This document shows positions 19,771 to 29,643 of a DNA stretch of 64,000 nt, one piece after another. The translations under genes were made by a program, and so were the position numbers. The notes under the pieces were generated by a model. The model did no database searches, had not been told where the DNA came from, and saw only the letters and a program-made list of their open reading frames with translations. The stretch is from the NCBI GenBank assembly GCA_947627885.1, contig CANQXP010000005.1:1-64000 (forward strand). Reading direction: 5' to 3'. The number at the start of each line of letters is the position of its first letter. Within the stretch, counting starts at the first letter, position 1. Origin of the DNA: an uncultured Rikenella sp. (lineage in GTDB: Bacteria > Bacteroidota > Bacteroidia > Bacteroidales > Rikenellaceae).

Positions 19771-22700
19771 TCTGCTTTACAAGCAGAGGCTGTAACGGTG
19801 ACGGCGCTGGGCGGTAAGAAACAGGATCGTAAGATCGGTTATGCCGCAACTACGGTAAAGGGGGACGACCTGGCACGTACTAACGCCATCAGTCCGATCA
19901 ACGCACTGCAGGGGAAAGTAGCCGGTCTTAACATCGCCACTACCGGATCGTCGGGTCTGACCAGCGTGCCGGTGGTAACTTTGCGTGGTGCCAAGTCGCT
20001 GACCAAGAACAACTCTCCGATCTATGTGATCGACGGGATCGTGATCGACCACGATTACGGTACCGACGGGATGACCAACGACGGTAACATGTACGGTAAC
20101 CAGTTGAAGAACCTGAACTCAGCGGACTTCGAATCGGTGACCGTCCTCAAGGGTGCGGCTGCAACCTCTCTGTACGGTTCGCGCGGTGCCAACGGTGCCA
20201 TCGTGATCACCACCAAGGGCGGTAAAGCCCGCAACGGTATCGGTGTGGAAGTGAACTACACCCACGAATTCTCGCAGGCTTACAAATCGCCGATCGCGCT
20301 TCAGAACCTTTATGGTATGGGTAGCGCTTCGAACGGTTTCGAAGGTGGTATCGACCCGGCTATCCAATCTACCGCTTCGACTTATACCGGTCTTTCTTTC
20401 GGTCCCCGGATGGATGCCGGTATCAGCATGCGTCAAGATTACAAATTGTGGGAAAACCGTCCCGGATACGAATTCAACCCGGACGAACCGCTCGTATCTT
20501 ATCCGGACAACTGGAAATCGCTGTTCCAGACCGGCTACCAGGATAACGTGAGCGTTGCGCTGACCGGCGGTTCGGAAAAGGCTACCTATCGTCTGTCGTA
20601 TGGTTATACGTCGATGAAAGGCCCGCTGCCCAAGAACGACTTCAAACGCCACTCGGTGAACTTCCGCACCAACGGTAAGATCAACGATATCTTCTCCGTA
20701 GACTTCAGCATGCAGTACTCGAACTCGAACACGCTGAACGCCCACCGTATCGACGGTTACAGCGACGGTACGAGCTTCGTTAATCAGGTGACTACCAACC
20801 TGTCCCGTAACACCGACCTGAACTGGTTCCGCGATAACTATATCGACTACAGCAACTGGGAACGTATGGTTGTCAACGCTGAAGGCGCCAGCGGCAGCCT
20901 GATCAGCCTGCAGAACACCCTGAACGAGTTTGTCGATAGGAACGTCGAGCACACGGAGCAGACCATTATCAGCCGTCTGGCCCTGAACGCTCAGCTTACC
21001 AGCTGGTTGGATGCAAGCGCAAGCATTTCGTACAACCACTATATCGAAAATGACGAGACCAAAAACTGGGGTTCCGAAAAATATCGTAAAGGTAGCGGTA
21101 ACCAGTATGCTATCAGCGGTAAGAACTGGGGTAAATACAACTCCCTGATCACCCTGCACAGCAACAACCGCTTCGTAGACGACAACCTCGAACTGGACGT
21201 GCGTTTGATCAACGAAATGTACGGGAACCAGGCAGGTGCTTCTTACAGCCGTTCGACTAATGGCGGTCTGAAAGTTCCGGGACTTTTCTCGTTCGCAAAT
21301 ACCCAGAACCCGATTACGGTAGATAACCTCAGCTCAAGCTGGAACCGTCGTAACAACATGGTTGTCGGGCTCGGTGGTGTAGTCAACCTCTCTTGGAAAG
21401 ACCAGATCAACCTGGAAGTAACCGGCCGTAACGACTGGATCTCCTCGCTGCTCTATCCGGACTTCATGCTGCGTGAAGGCGCTCATGACAACTACTCGGT
21501 GTTCTACCCGTCAGTGAACCTGTCGTGGGTATTCTCCGATACGTTCCACATCAACCCGAACGTGCTTTCTTTCGGTAAACTGCGTGCATCGTGGGGCCAG
21601 GTTGGTTCCGGTACCAACGCCTATGCAACCAGCAACGGGGCCGGCGGTTTCAACATCTCGACCTATACCCCGGTGACGGGCGGCAATATCTTCTCGGCAA
21701 CCCCGAACGACGGTACCCTGCCTAACTACGACCTGAAACCAGAAATCCAGCAGTCTATGGAATTCGGTGCCGACCTGCGTTTCCTGAACGGCGCTATCGG
21801 TGTGGACGTGGCTTACTACAAGATCAACACCAAAAACCAGATCCTTACTCTGGCTGCCGTTACCGAATCGGGTGTAAGCAACCGCCTGATCAACGCCGGT
21901 AACATCCAGAACCAGGGTTGGGAAATCGCTCTGGACTTCCGTCCGATCCAGACCAACACCGTACGGTGGAACATCGGCCTGCTTTGGAGCCGCAACCGCG
22001 GTAAGGTGAAGGAACTGCACCCGGATATCAAACGCCAGATCTTCTACGGCGGCGGCGGTCGTATGACTCCTGCTATCGTGGCCTTCGAAGGCGGTGCATT
22101 TGGCCAGATCGTAGCCGGTGACGGTTTCGGTACGACCCGTACTTTGGCTCATTACTATGACGAAAGCAACCCGAACAACCCGCTGAACGGCAAGAAAGCG
22201 CTGCGTTACTACGGGGAATATGCAACGGGCCTTCCGCTGACCGTATGGCAGACCAACAACAACATGCCCGGCCGGAACAAAGACAAGGACGGTAACCTGT
22301 ACAGCAACTACTACAATACGGATCATACTTACGACGTATTGGGCAACGTAGAGGCCGACTTCAACGCATCGTTCACGACCAACCTGATGGTGAACCTGCC
22401 GAACAACAACGGTTCTCTGGACCTCTTCGCACAGATCGACGGCCGCGTGGGCGGTAACATGATCTCTACGAGCTACGTGACTGCAATGGCAGCCGGGGCG
22501 AACAAATCGTCGCTCTATGGCCGCGATGCCGAACACGGCGGTCTGGCACGCACCAACTACAAGGGCGACCTGGTCAATAACGGTCTGGTCCTCGACGGGG
22601 TTTATACCGGTAAAAACGCCATGGTGGTAACGACGCTGAACGGTCAGGGTTCCTACACTGACGGCGACGGCGTGGTACACCAGGGTCAGGTAGACCTGCG

Positions 22701-23076
22701 CGGTATGACGATGCAGCAGGCTGTAGATGCAGGCTATATCGCCCCGATGCTCAGCACCATTTACTACCAGGGCCAATACGGCTGGCTGGGCGGCGCCCTG
22801 ACCATGCCGACCGAGGAAATGGTTTACGATTACACCTATATCGCACTGCGTGAGATCACGATCGGGTACAACTTCCCGCAGAAGTGGATCAAACATGTAG
22901 GTCTGCAGGATGCACGCCTGTCGTTCTCGGCACGTAACCTCTGCTACCTGTACAATGGTCTGCCCGACAAAATCAACCCGGAATCGATGTCGTCAGGTAA
23001 CCCGCTGGTTCCTGTGGACTGGGGTGGAGTACCGTACTCCCGCAGCTTCTCGATCAACCTGAACCTGAGATTCTAA
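19771..23076 (+). pseudogene. SusC-like TonB-dependent transporter body lacking start codon, signal peptide and carboxypeptidase-D-like N-domain (probably a silent cassette)
   Basis: Frame opens at SALQAEAVTVTALGGKKQDRKIGYAATTVKGDDLARTN..., matching the intact SusC at 31811-35353 from ALQAEAVTVTALGG onward; barrel intact to SINLNLRF*. The ORF caller could only start at an internal GTG. Confidence 0.88.
19773..19790 (+). repeat. Candidate inversion site, left (IRL)
   Basis: tgctttacaagcagaggc, exact reverse complement of 35037-35054. Confidence 0.85.
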
Positions 23077-23104
23077 TCGTATCAAAATCCTAAACAAGTC
23101 ATTT

Positions 23105-25339
23105 ATGAAAACATACAAAAAATACATAGTGGGTGCCGCGGTTCTTTCCGTTGCGGTCCTGACGGGCTGTAAGGATAAGATGCGGGAACTCAACACAAAT
23201 CCCGATCTGATCAGTTCAGCTCTGCCCGAATACCAGTTTCTCGGTGCAACGAAAAACTGGGGATGGTTCAGCAACGGCTGGGCGCGCGACCGGGCAGGGA
23301 ACATCGGTGCTACGATGCAGGTGAGCCTTTCCAACGGCAACAGCGCTTCTTACGTGAATCCGACCGACTGGTCGGGCGGTAACATGAGCTACTTCGGTAA
23401 GATCTACAGCCGCTACTATTCTGCAGGTAAGAGACTGAACTCTTTGTGCGATTATATCGACGAACAGTTGGATGCTACAGAACGTCCTCGTTATCAGGAT
23501 ATCCGTGCGATTGCCCGGGTGCTCCAGATGCACGAAGCGTGGACCATCTTCACCAACTACGGTGCAATGGTGTTCGACGAAGCGTTCAAAATCCGCGAAG
23601 GGATCACTTTCCCGACTTACAATGTCTATAGCAAAGAATCGGGCATTTACAAACAGCTCGACGACTCTGTGAAGATGTGTATCGCACAATTGAGCTCTCC
23701 GATCCGCGAGGATGCAGTTGCACTGGGCGCCCATGACGGTTTCTACGGTTTCACCTATACGACCAAAGAGACGGGTGGTGCTACCTGGGCAGTGAACACG
23801 CCTGAAAAGGAACGCGAACGCTGGCTTAAATTCGCCACTACGCTGCGCCTGAAAATGGCAGTGTCGGTACGTGAGGTGGATCCTGAATTCTATCAGACTG
23901 TTCTCGGCGAAGTACGTCAGCTGGTATCCAGCAATCCGAACGCGCTGATGAGCGAAGTTCAGGACGGTTGCCAGTTCGTTCTGCCGGACTCCTGGTATGA
24001 CAAGAACGAGAACAACCAGCTCTCTTTCTGGTATGGTATGCCGGTTTCCTACGTACATTCGATGAAACTGGTGAACGACCCGCGCCTGCCGTTGGTAGCT
24101 AACATGAACTACTGCGACACCTCGCTGAGCGTATGGTACAAATTCGTCGCCACCTATTTCCCGGATTCGCTTCAGACCACAGTTGTTTTCAATGAAAAGA
24201 CCAACAGCTATGAGACTCTGGATTGGGGCGATGTCCTGAAAATGGGTAACGTTTTCCAGGGCCAGACTCTCAACCCGGCTAACAGCGGGAATGCGTTCGG
24301 CCCGGGGACTCTGCTGAAAGGTATGAGCCTGACGATCACGATTCGCCACCCGGATTGGCAAGACCCGAATCAGGCCGGTATCTCAGCTACAGAAAAGGCG
24401 GCTCGCGAAGCGCACAACGCTACCCTTGAGTCGGCTCAGTTGCGGAACGCTTTCACCGGTCAGGTCGAGACCGCACGCCTCGATGGTATCTCGGATCCGA
24501 CCAAACCTTGGAAAGGCCAAAACGGTTCACGGAGTTCCAGCATCCGTATCGCATCGGGTCTCCAGAGTCGCCACTATGTGATGAACACCGGTGGCGGTGG
24601 TTGGGCTGGTCCGTCTTGGGACTATGACAACAACACTCCGGCCGAAACCGAGATCAAGATGGTGACCAAAGTGCTGCCCTATGCCGAGCACTGCTTCCTG
24701 ATGGCCCTGATCTGCAACTACGACGGCGGTACGATCGGTTCGAAAGACGCAGAAGGCTGGTATAACGAAGGTATCCGCGCTTCCATGCAGGAAACCGTCG
24801 AAGATGCCGAACGCGTATTCGTGAAGATCTGTACTAATACCAGCTTCCCGACCGTGGCAGGCGTCAACGCCGATGCAGACGGTTCGAACAAGCGCCTGTA
24901 CAAGATCGACTACACCGGGGCTGACTACACGAACTACATCGCCAAACCGGACGTACAGTTTACCGGCAGCCAGGATGACAAGACCAACAAGATCATGATC
25001 CAGATGTGGCTCGCTAACTGGCAGAAACCGGAAAACACGTGGTTCTACTACAAATTAACCGGTTATCCGCACACCGTGAAGTACGAATGGGAAACCCCGA
25101 ACGAAGCTGCCATGCCGCAGAAACTCGGTTTCGAACAGCCGTACCTCTCTACCGGCGAACAGATGGTGTTCCCGCGTCGTGTGACCACTCCGCAGCCGCA
25201 GGTTGAAAACATGCCGAACTGGTATGAAATGCAGTCTGCATTGGAGGCACAGACGAACCCGTCTTATGCACCGCACGGTTGGAACGACTACTCAGGACGT
25301 GTGTTCTGGGATGTTATCGAACCCGCAGGGCTGTATTAG
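23105..25339 (+). CDS. SusD/RagB-like lipoprotein (paired with the headless SusC)
   Basis: Lipobox VAVLTGCKDKMRELNTNP; immediately follows SusC; N-terminus similar to the SusD at 29644-31785. Confidence 0.85.
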   Translation: MKTYKKYIVGAAVLSVAVLTGCKDKMRELNTNPDLISSALPEYQFLGATKNWGWFSNGWARDRAGNIGATMQVSLSNGNSASYVNPTDWSGGNMSYFGKIYSRYYSAGKRLNSLCDYIDEQLDATERPRYQDIRAIARVLQMHEAWTIFTNYGAMVFDEAFKIREGITFPTYNVYSKESGIYKQLDDSVKMCIAQLSSPIREDAVALGAHDGFYGFTYTTKETGGATWAVNTPEKERERWLKFATTLRLKMAVSVREVDPEFYQTVLGEVRQLVSSNPNALMSEVQDGCQFVLPDSWYDKNENNQLSFWYGMPVSYVHSMKLVNDPRLPLVANMNYCDTSLSVWYKFVATYFPDSLQTTVVFNEKTNSYETLDWGDVLKMGNVFQGQTLNPANSGNAFGPGTLLKGMSLTITIRHPDWQDPNQAGISATEKAAREAHNATLESAQLRNAFTGQVETARLDGISDPTKPWKGQNGSRSSSIRIASGLQSRHYVMNTGGGGWAGPSWDYDNNTPAETEIKMVTKVLPYAEHCFLMALICNYDGGTIGSKDAEGWYNEGIRASMQETVEDAERVFVKICTNTSFPTVAGVNADADGSNKRLYKIDYTGADYTNYIAKPDVQFTGSQDDKTNKIMIQMWLANWQKPENTWFYYKLTGYPHTVKYEWETPNEAAMPQKLGFEQPYLSTGEQMVFPRRVTTPQPQVENMPNWYEMQSALEAQTNPSYAPHGWNDYSGRVFWDVIEPAGLY

Positions 25340-25393
25340 TCCTTGTACCGGATGCGGTTCCCGAAAGGGGAACCGCATCTTTGGCCGAAATTG

Positions 25394-25429
25394 AAAGAGC
25401 CTGCCCATAAATATGGGCAGGCTCTTTTT
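25394..25429 (+). terminator. Rho-independent terminator
   Basis: aaagagcctgcccat...atgggcaggctcttttt. Confidence 0.9.
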
Positions 25430-25465
25430 GTATGCTGCATTATGGATTCAGATGCCTGCAAAAAT

Positions 25466-25498
25466 CGGGGCCGTCGGCGATTATCGCCGACGGCCCCG
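25466..25498 (-). terminator. Strong hairpin 3' of the aminotransferase gene
   Basis: cggggccgtcggcga-tta-tcgccgacggccccg. Confidence 0.75.
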
Positions 25499-25536
25499 GT
25501 TCACAACAATTAACGCCTTACAACTTACAAGGAAAC

Positions 25537-26643
25537 CTATTTGACCTCGTCGAAATATTTTACGAACTTCCAATGCGGCGAGGATACGCAGATGCGGGCG
25601 AATTTCGACGCCTTTTCCTTCTGGCTTTTGGTGAAGAACGACAGCGAAACGCTACCGATACGGTGTGCCAGAAGCTCTTCTTCCGTGCGGTTCACCACCA
25701 CGAAAATCCCCGTCGGCGTGCTCGCGTGGTAATATTCTTCCGCCAGTAGGCCGCGCTGCTTCAGGTATTCGATATTGAGGGCAATATCGCGCGCCGTGGC
25801 CGCTTTAAAGTCGTTGGCCGCCTTGATCCCTTCGGGAGCTGTCAGAAGCCGTAAAATAAGCTGCTGCGCGAACGCATTGACGCCGTTGGTGCAATACATC
25901 AGACGGATCTCCAGTTCATCGTGCAGTTCTTTATTTGTAGTGTGGATAAATCCGAGGCGCTGGCCGCTAAGCCCCACCGACTTGCTGAAACTTTCGGTAA
26001 TGACCACATTCTCCAGCTCCATCAGCCGTTGGTAATAGTTATCCGTCCGGTCATAGAAGATACGGCGGTACGGGCTGTCGAAGAAGACCACGATCCCCGC
26101 GTCGTTGAGTTTTTTAATCAGCGCGAACTGTTGGTCGTCATCGTATTTCTCTCCCAGCGGGTTCCCTGGGTCGCAGATCAGCACTGCGTTCCCCTTCAGT
26201 TCCGGGATCATACCTTCCAGGTCGCTTTGGGCCATGTATTCCGCATTGCCGATCCCCCGCACCGTCAGCATCTGGAAATAGCACCCCCAGTAATAGACCG
26301 GCAGGTAAAGCTTGCCCATTCCGACGGTCTGGACCACCAGGTCGAGGGCGTTCATTCCCCCCGCCGAGATCAGGATATTGTCCGGTGAAGATTTCCCGCC
26401 GAAATACTCCTCGTTGATCGCCTGGCGCAGCGCCGGGAAACCCGGTCCCGGAGGATAGACCTGGATGTCGTTCGAATTGAAATCCATGTTCTTCACTACT
26501 TCGCTCAGGTCGATATTGACCACTGCGTTGACGCCGCGGTTCAGCGGCAGGTACTCCTGCCCCGTCTCGGCGGTCAATTTCTTGAGTTTCTCGCCGATCT
26601 GCACGATCTTGGACAGGGCGGCTCCGCTTTTGTTGATCTCCAT
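25537..26643 (-). CDS. PLP-dependent aminotransferase class I/II
   Basis: YPPGPGFPALRQAINEEYFGG, CDPGNPLGEKYD, VVITESFSKSVGLSGQRLGF (PLP-lysine motif). Confidence 0.88.
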   Translation of the reverse strand: MEINKSGAALSKIVQIGEKLKKLTAETGQEYLPLNRGVNAVVNIDLSEVVKNMDFNSNDIQVYPPGPGFPALRQAINEEYFGGKSSPDNILISAGGMNALDLVVQTVGMGKLYLPVYYWGCYFQMLTVRGIGNAEYMAQSDLEGMIPELKGNAVLICDPGNPLGEKYDDDQQFALIKKLNDAGIVVFFDSPYRRIFYDRTDNYYQRLMELENVVITESFSKSVGLSGQRLGFIHTTNKELHDELEIRLMYCTNGVNAFAQQLILRLLTAPEGIKAANDFKAATARDIALNIEYLKQRGLLAEEYYHASTPTGIFVVVNRTEEELLAHRIGSVSLSFFTKSQKEKASKFARICVSSPHWKFVKYFDEVK

Positions 26644-26947
26644 GCTTTTATGCTTTACGGATATTGTTTTTCGGTCTTACTGTTTGCAAAGTAACACTTT
26701 TTCCGCCATTCGCCGGATAGAGGAAAGGCGGGAATTTACCATTTTGTTAAGAATATCCCTGAATTGTTAGATTTTGAATTTTCTTTGACATCCGGCCCGC
26801 ATCATACAGATCCCGAAAACACTTTTCTTGGAACGCTTTTTGTCTTAATTTACCGTAAAAAAGGACAGGAATCAGCCCTCGCTAACGGTTTCAGACCGGA
26901 AATATGGGCAACGGCTCCAATTTCTGCCATTAAATAACAGGGATATT

Positions 26948-28402
26948 ATGAATATCAGGACATACTTGCTCTGGGCTTCCCTTTTACTGGCCGCTTGCAG
27001 CAAAACCATAGACCCGACGCCGGTGGAAGTGACCTTAGATATTCCGGAGATCACGTTGCCGGAAAGCACTGGAGGCGAACAGACCGCTACCGCAACCTTC
27101 ACGACCACAGCTCCGTGGAGCGTGGAGACCTCCGATACCAAAGCCGTTCCGGGGTGGATCGGCGTATCGCCCCTCGGCGGCAATCCGGGCATGGTGACCC
27201 TGACGGTCACGGCGGAAGAGAACGACTCGCCCAATGAACGAACGGCCTATATCTACATACGGACGGGCGGGATTACGAAGAGCATCGCCGTCACCCAGAA
27301 AGGCGACGGAACGCTGCCGCAAGGTCAGTCGATCTACGAAGTGGGCCCGGTACGGGATACGGTCACCGTCAAGCTGAGGAGCGGTAAGGATTATCGGGTG
27401 GATATTCGGCAGGGCAGCGACTGGATAATGCCAAGGTACATTTCGAAGGGAGAGAAGTTCGATTCCCTGGCCTTTTTCCTGGCGGTGAACCATACGATGG
27501 AGGACCGCACGGCACAGATACGGATCAGCGATCCGAAAAGCGGTTACGAATCCGGCCTGACGATCCTGCAACCGTCGGCGGCGCTGGATATCCACCTCGA
27601 TCTGGGGCGCGTCCTGCTGCCTACCGGCGGGGTCGGCTCCGATGCGGCGGCAGAATGGGTGGACAGCCTGTTCGTGGCGGGTTTCGACAACGGCGGCAAC
27701 CTGCTTTTTACCCGCAGCATCCCACAGGTGACGGAACAGTCGCTCCGTTTCCGCGTATTGCCTCCCGATGCTTTTATCCGGAATTTCTATCCTTCGGCCC
27801 GGATTTACGTGGTGGCGAACAGTTCGGACGTTTTGGGGGGCTTTTCCGGCACAGAAACGGAGTTCGTGAACCGCAAAGACACCGCCGCTACGAAACTGTT
27901 CGGCTCGGATGGCGTGCAGCCGCCGCTCACCGCGCAGGTGTCCGGCGATCTCCGGTTCGGAAATAACGATGTGGCGGTCAACCTGGCCCATGTGACTGCG
28001 CTGGTGACGTTCAAAGTCTTTTTCGATCCGGAGTGGGATGCAACGCCGGCCATAGACCACCTGAGTATCGGAGGATTCAGCAGCTGGGGCTACCTGTTCA
28101 CGGCGGCGAGCGACGGGCAGGAGCCTCCCAGGGCCACGGCGTTCAACCCGACTGTAGAGCCTAACGGGAGTAACCGGTACTTGTTCTACGCTTACGAAGA
28201 TAGCCGGTTGGTACTGACTGTCCGGGCCGGCGGGCGGTATTACCAGGGTGTGGCGCCGGACATTCTAAAAAGGGGGTACAAGTACACCTTCAATATGCGG
28301 TTGTGCGAAGATGGGAATTGCAAGCCGTCCTCCGAGACGGGCCAACTGACCAAAGCAGTGGCCGACCGGGAGATGACGGTCTATATGAAGCCCCTTGAAT
28401 AA
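26948..28402 (+). CDS. BACON-domain / fimbrillin-like lipoprotein
   Basis: Lipobox LLLAACSKT; repeated BACON-like TATATFTTTAPWSVETS...WIGVSPLGGNPGMVTLTVTAEEN; fimbrillin-like C-terminal region. Confidence 0.65.
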   Translation: MNIRTYLLWASLLLAACSKTIDPTPVEVTLDIPEITLPESTGGEQTATATFTTTAPWSVETSDTKAVPGWIGVSPLGGNPGMVTLTVTAEENDSPNERTAYIYIRTGGITKSIAVTQKGDGTLPQGQSIYEVGPVRDTVTVKLRSGKDYRVDIRQGSDWIMPRYISKGEKFDSLAFFLAVNHTMEDRTAQIRISDPKSGYESGLTILQPSAALDIHLDLGRVLLPTGGVGSDAAAEWVDSLFVAGFDNGGNLLFTRSIPQVTEQSLRFRVLPPDAFIRNFYPSARIYVVANSSDVLGGFSGTETEFVNRKDTAATKLFGSDGVQPPLTAQVSGDLRFGNNDVAVNLAHVTALVTFKVFFDPEWDATPAIDHLSIGGFSSWGYLFTAASDGQEPPRATAFNPTVEPNGSNRYLFYAYEDSRLVLTVRAGGRYYQGVAPDILKRGYKYTFNMRLCEDGNCKPSSETGQLTKAVADREMTVYMKPLE

Positions 28403-28403
28403 A

Positions 28404-28440
28404 GGAACGGGCCTCCTGCCCGAAGCAGGAGGCCCGTTCC
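28404..28440. terminator. Bidirectional hairpin terminator
   Basis: ggaacgggcctcctgc-ccgaa-gcaggaggcccgttcc between convergent genes. Confidence 0.85.
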
Positions 28441-28463
28441 CGATAATAAGGCGCAGGAACCGG

Positions 28464-29345
28464 CTATTTGCCGTGTTTCACATCGAGGAATTCCATGTTT
28501 TTCTCTTCGTATTCCTTAAGCTCCTCTTCGAGGTTCTTCCCGTAGAGTTTCATTGCCCGCCGGCTCATCCCCATGCTGGAGAAACCGCCGTCGTGGAAAA
28601 GATTCTGCATTGTCACTTTGCGGGTCAGGTCGCTGAACAGGGTCAGCACATAGTTGGCGCAATCCAAGGCCGTGGCATTCCCCAGCGGCGACATCCGCTG
28701 TGCGAAGTCCATCAGGTGGTCGAGGCCCATAACGCCGCTCCCGGCCGTGGTCGGCGTCGGCGACTGCGATACGGTATTGACGCGGATCTTCTTCTCACGC
28801 CCGTAGATATACCCGAACGAGCGGGCGATCGACTCCAGCAGCGCTTTGGCGTCGGCCATGTCGTTATAACCGTACAGGGTGCGCTGGGCGGCGATATAAG
28901 AGAGCGCCACGATCGACCCCCATTCGTTCAGGGCGTCTTTCTTGCGGGCCACCTGCATCACTTTGTGGAACGAGATGGCGGAAATATCCAGCGTTTTCAT
29001 CAGGAAGCCGTAATCGAGGTCGTCGTAGGTGCGGCCTTTGCGTACGTTAGGCGACATCCCGATGGAGTGGAGGATGAAGTCGAACTTTCCGCCGAAATGC
29101 TCCATCGTTTTGTCGATCAGGTTTTCCAGGTCTTCGACGCTGGTGGCATCGGCGGGAACGAATATGGTATTGAGTTTTTCGGCCAGATCCGCGGTGCCGC
29201 CCATGCGGGCGGCCATAGCCGTATTGGTCAGCACGACTTCCGCCCCCTCTTCCACGGCGCGTTCGGCCACCTGCCAGGCGATGGATTTGTCGTTGAGCGC
29301 CCCGAAGATCAGGCCTTTTTTACCTTTCAGAAGATTGTAAGACAT
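28464..29345 (-). CDS. fabI: Enoyl-[acyl-carrier-protein] reductase
   Basis: GLIFGALNDKSIAWQVAERA, HSIGMSPN, ALSYIAAQRTLYGYNDMADAKALLE, GREKKIRVNTVSQSPTPTTAGSG. Confidence 0.93.
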   Translation of the reverse strand: MSYNLLKGKKGLIFGALNDKSIAWQVAERAVEEGAEVVLTNTAMAARMGGTADLAEKLNTIFVPADATSVEDLENLIDKTMEHFGGKFDFILHSIGMSPNVRKGRTYDDLDYGFLMKTLDISAISFHKVMQVARKKDALNEWGSIVALSYIAAQRTLYGYNDMADAKALLESIARSFGYIYGREKKIRVNTVSQSPTPTTAGSGVMGLDHLMDFAQRMSPLGNATALDCANYVLTLFSDLTRKVTMQNLFHDGGFSSMGMSRRAMKLYGKNLEEELKEYEEKNMEFLDVKHGK

Positions 29346-29459
29346 TCTGTTCAGTTATTTAAAAATTTTTACAAAGTTAGTGATTTTCCCGTAATTCCGT
29401 TACTGCGGCCGATCTTTGCTATACGGTTGTGGCGTATCCGATCCCTACGGATAACAAAA

Positions 29460-29518
29460 AAGGCCCCCGGACGCGGCATAAGATCTGAGCGATCAGCATA
29501 TGCCGGCCCGGGGGCCTT
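29460..29518 (-). terminator. Hairpin terminator downstream of SusC/D pair 1
   Basis: aaggcccccgg...ccgggggcctt with a T-run on the minus strand. Confidence 0.7.
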
Positions 29519-29643
29519 CCCGGTCAGATTTCTCCCAAGACTACTAACACCACGAGAGAACCGGGTTGAGACGATAAAATACAACTAACCAATAATTCCC
29601 CGCCGGGAGCACACTCCCTGGCGGAGAATATCTTCGATACGTT

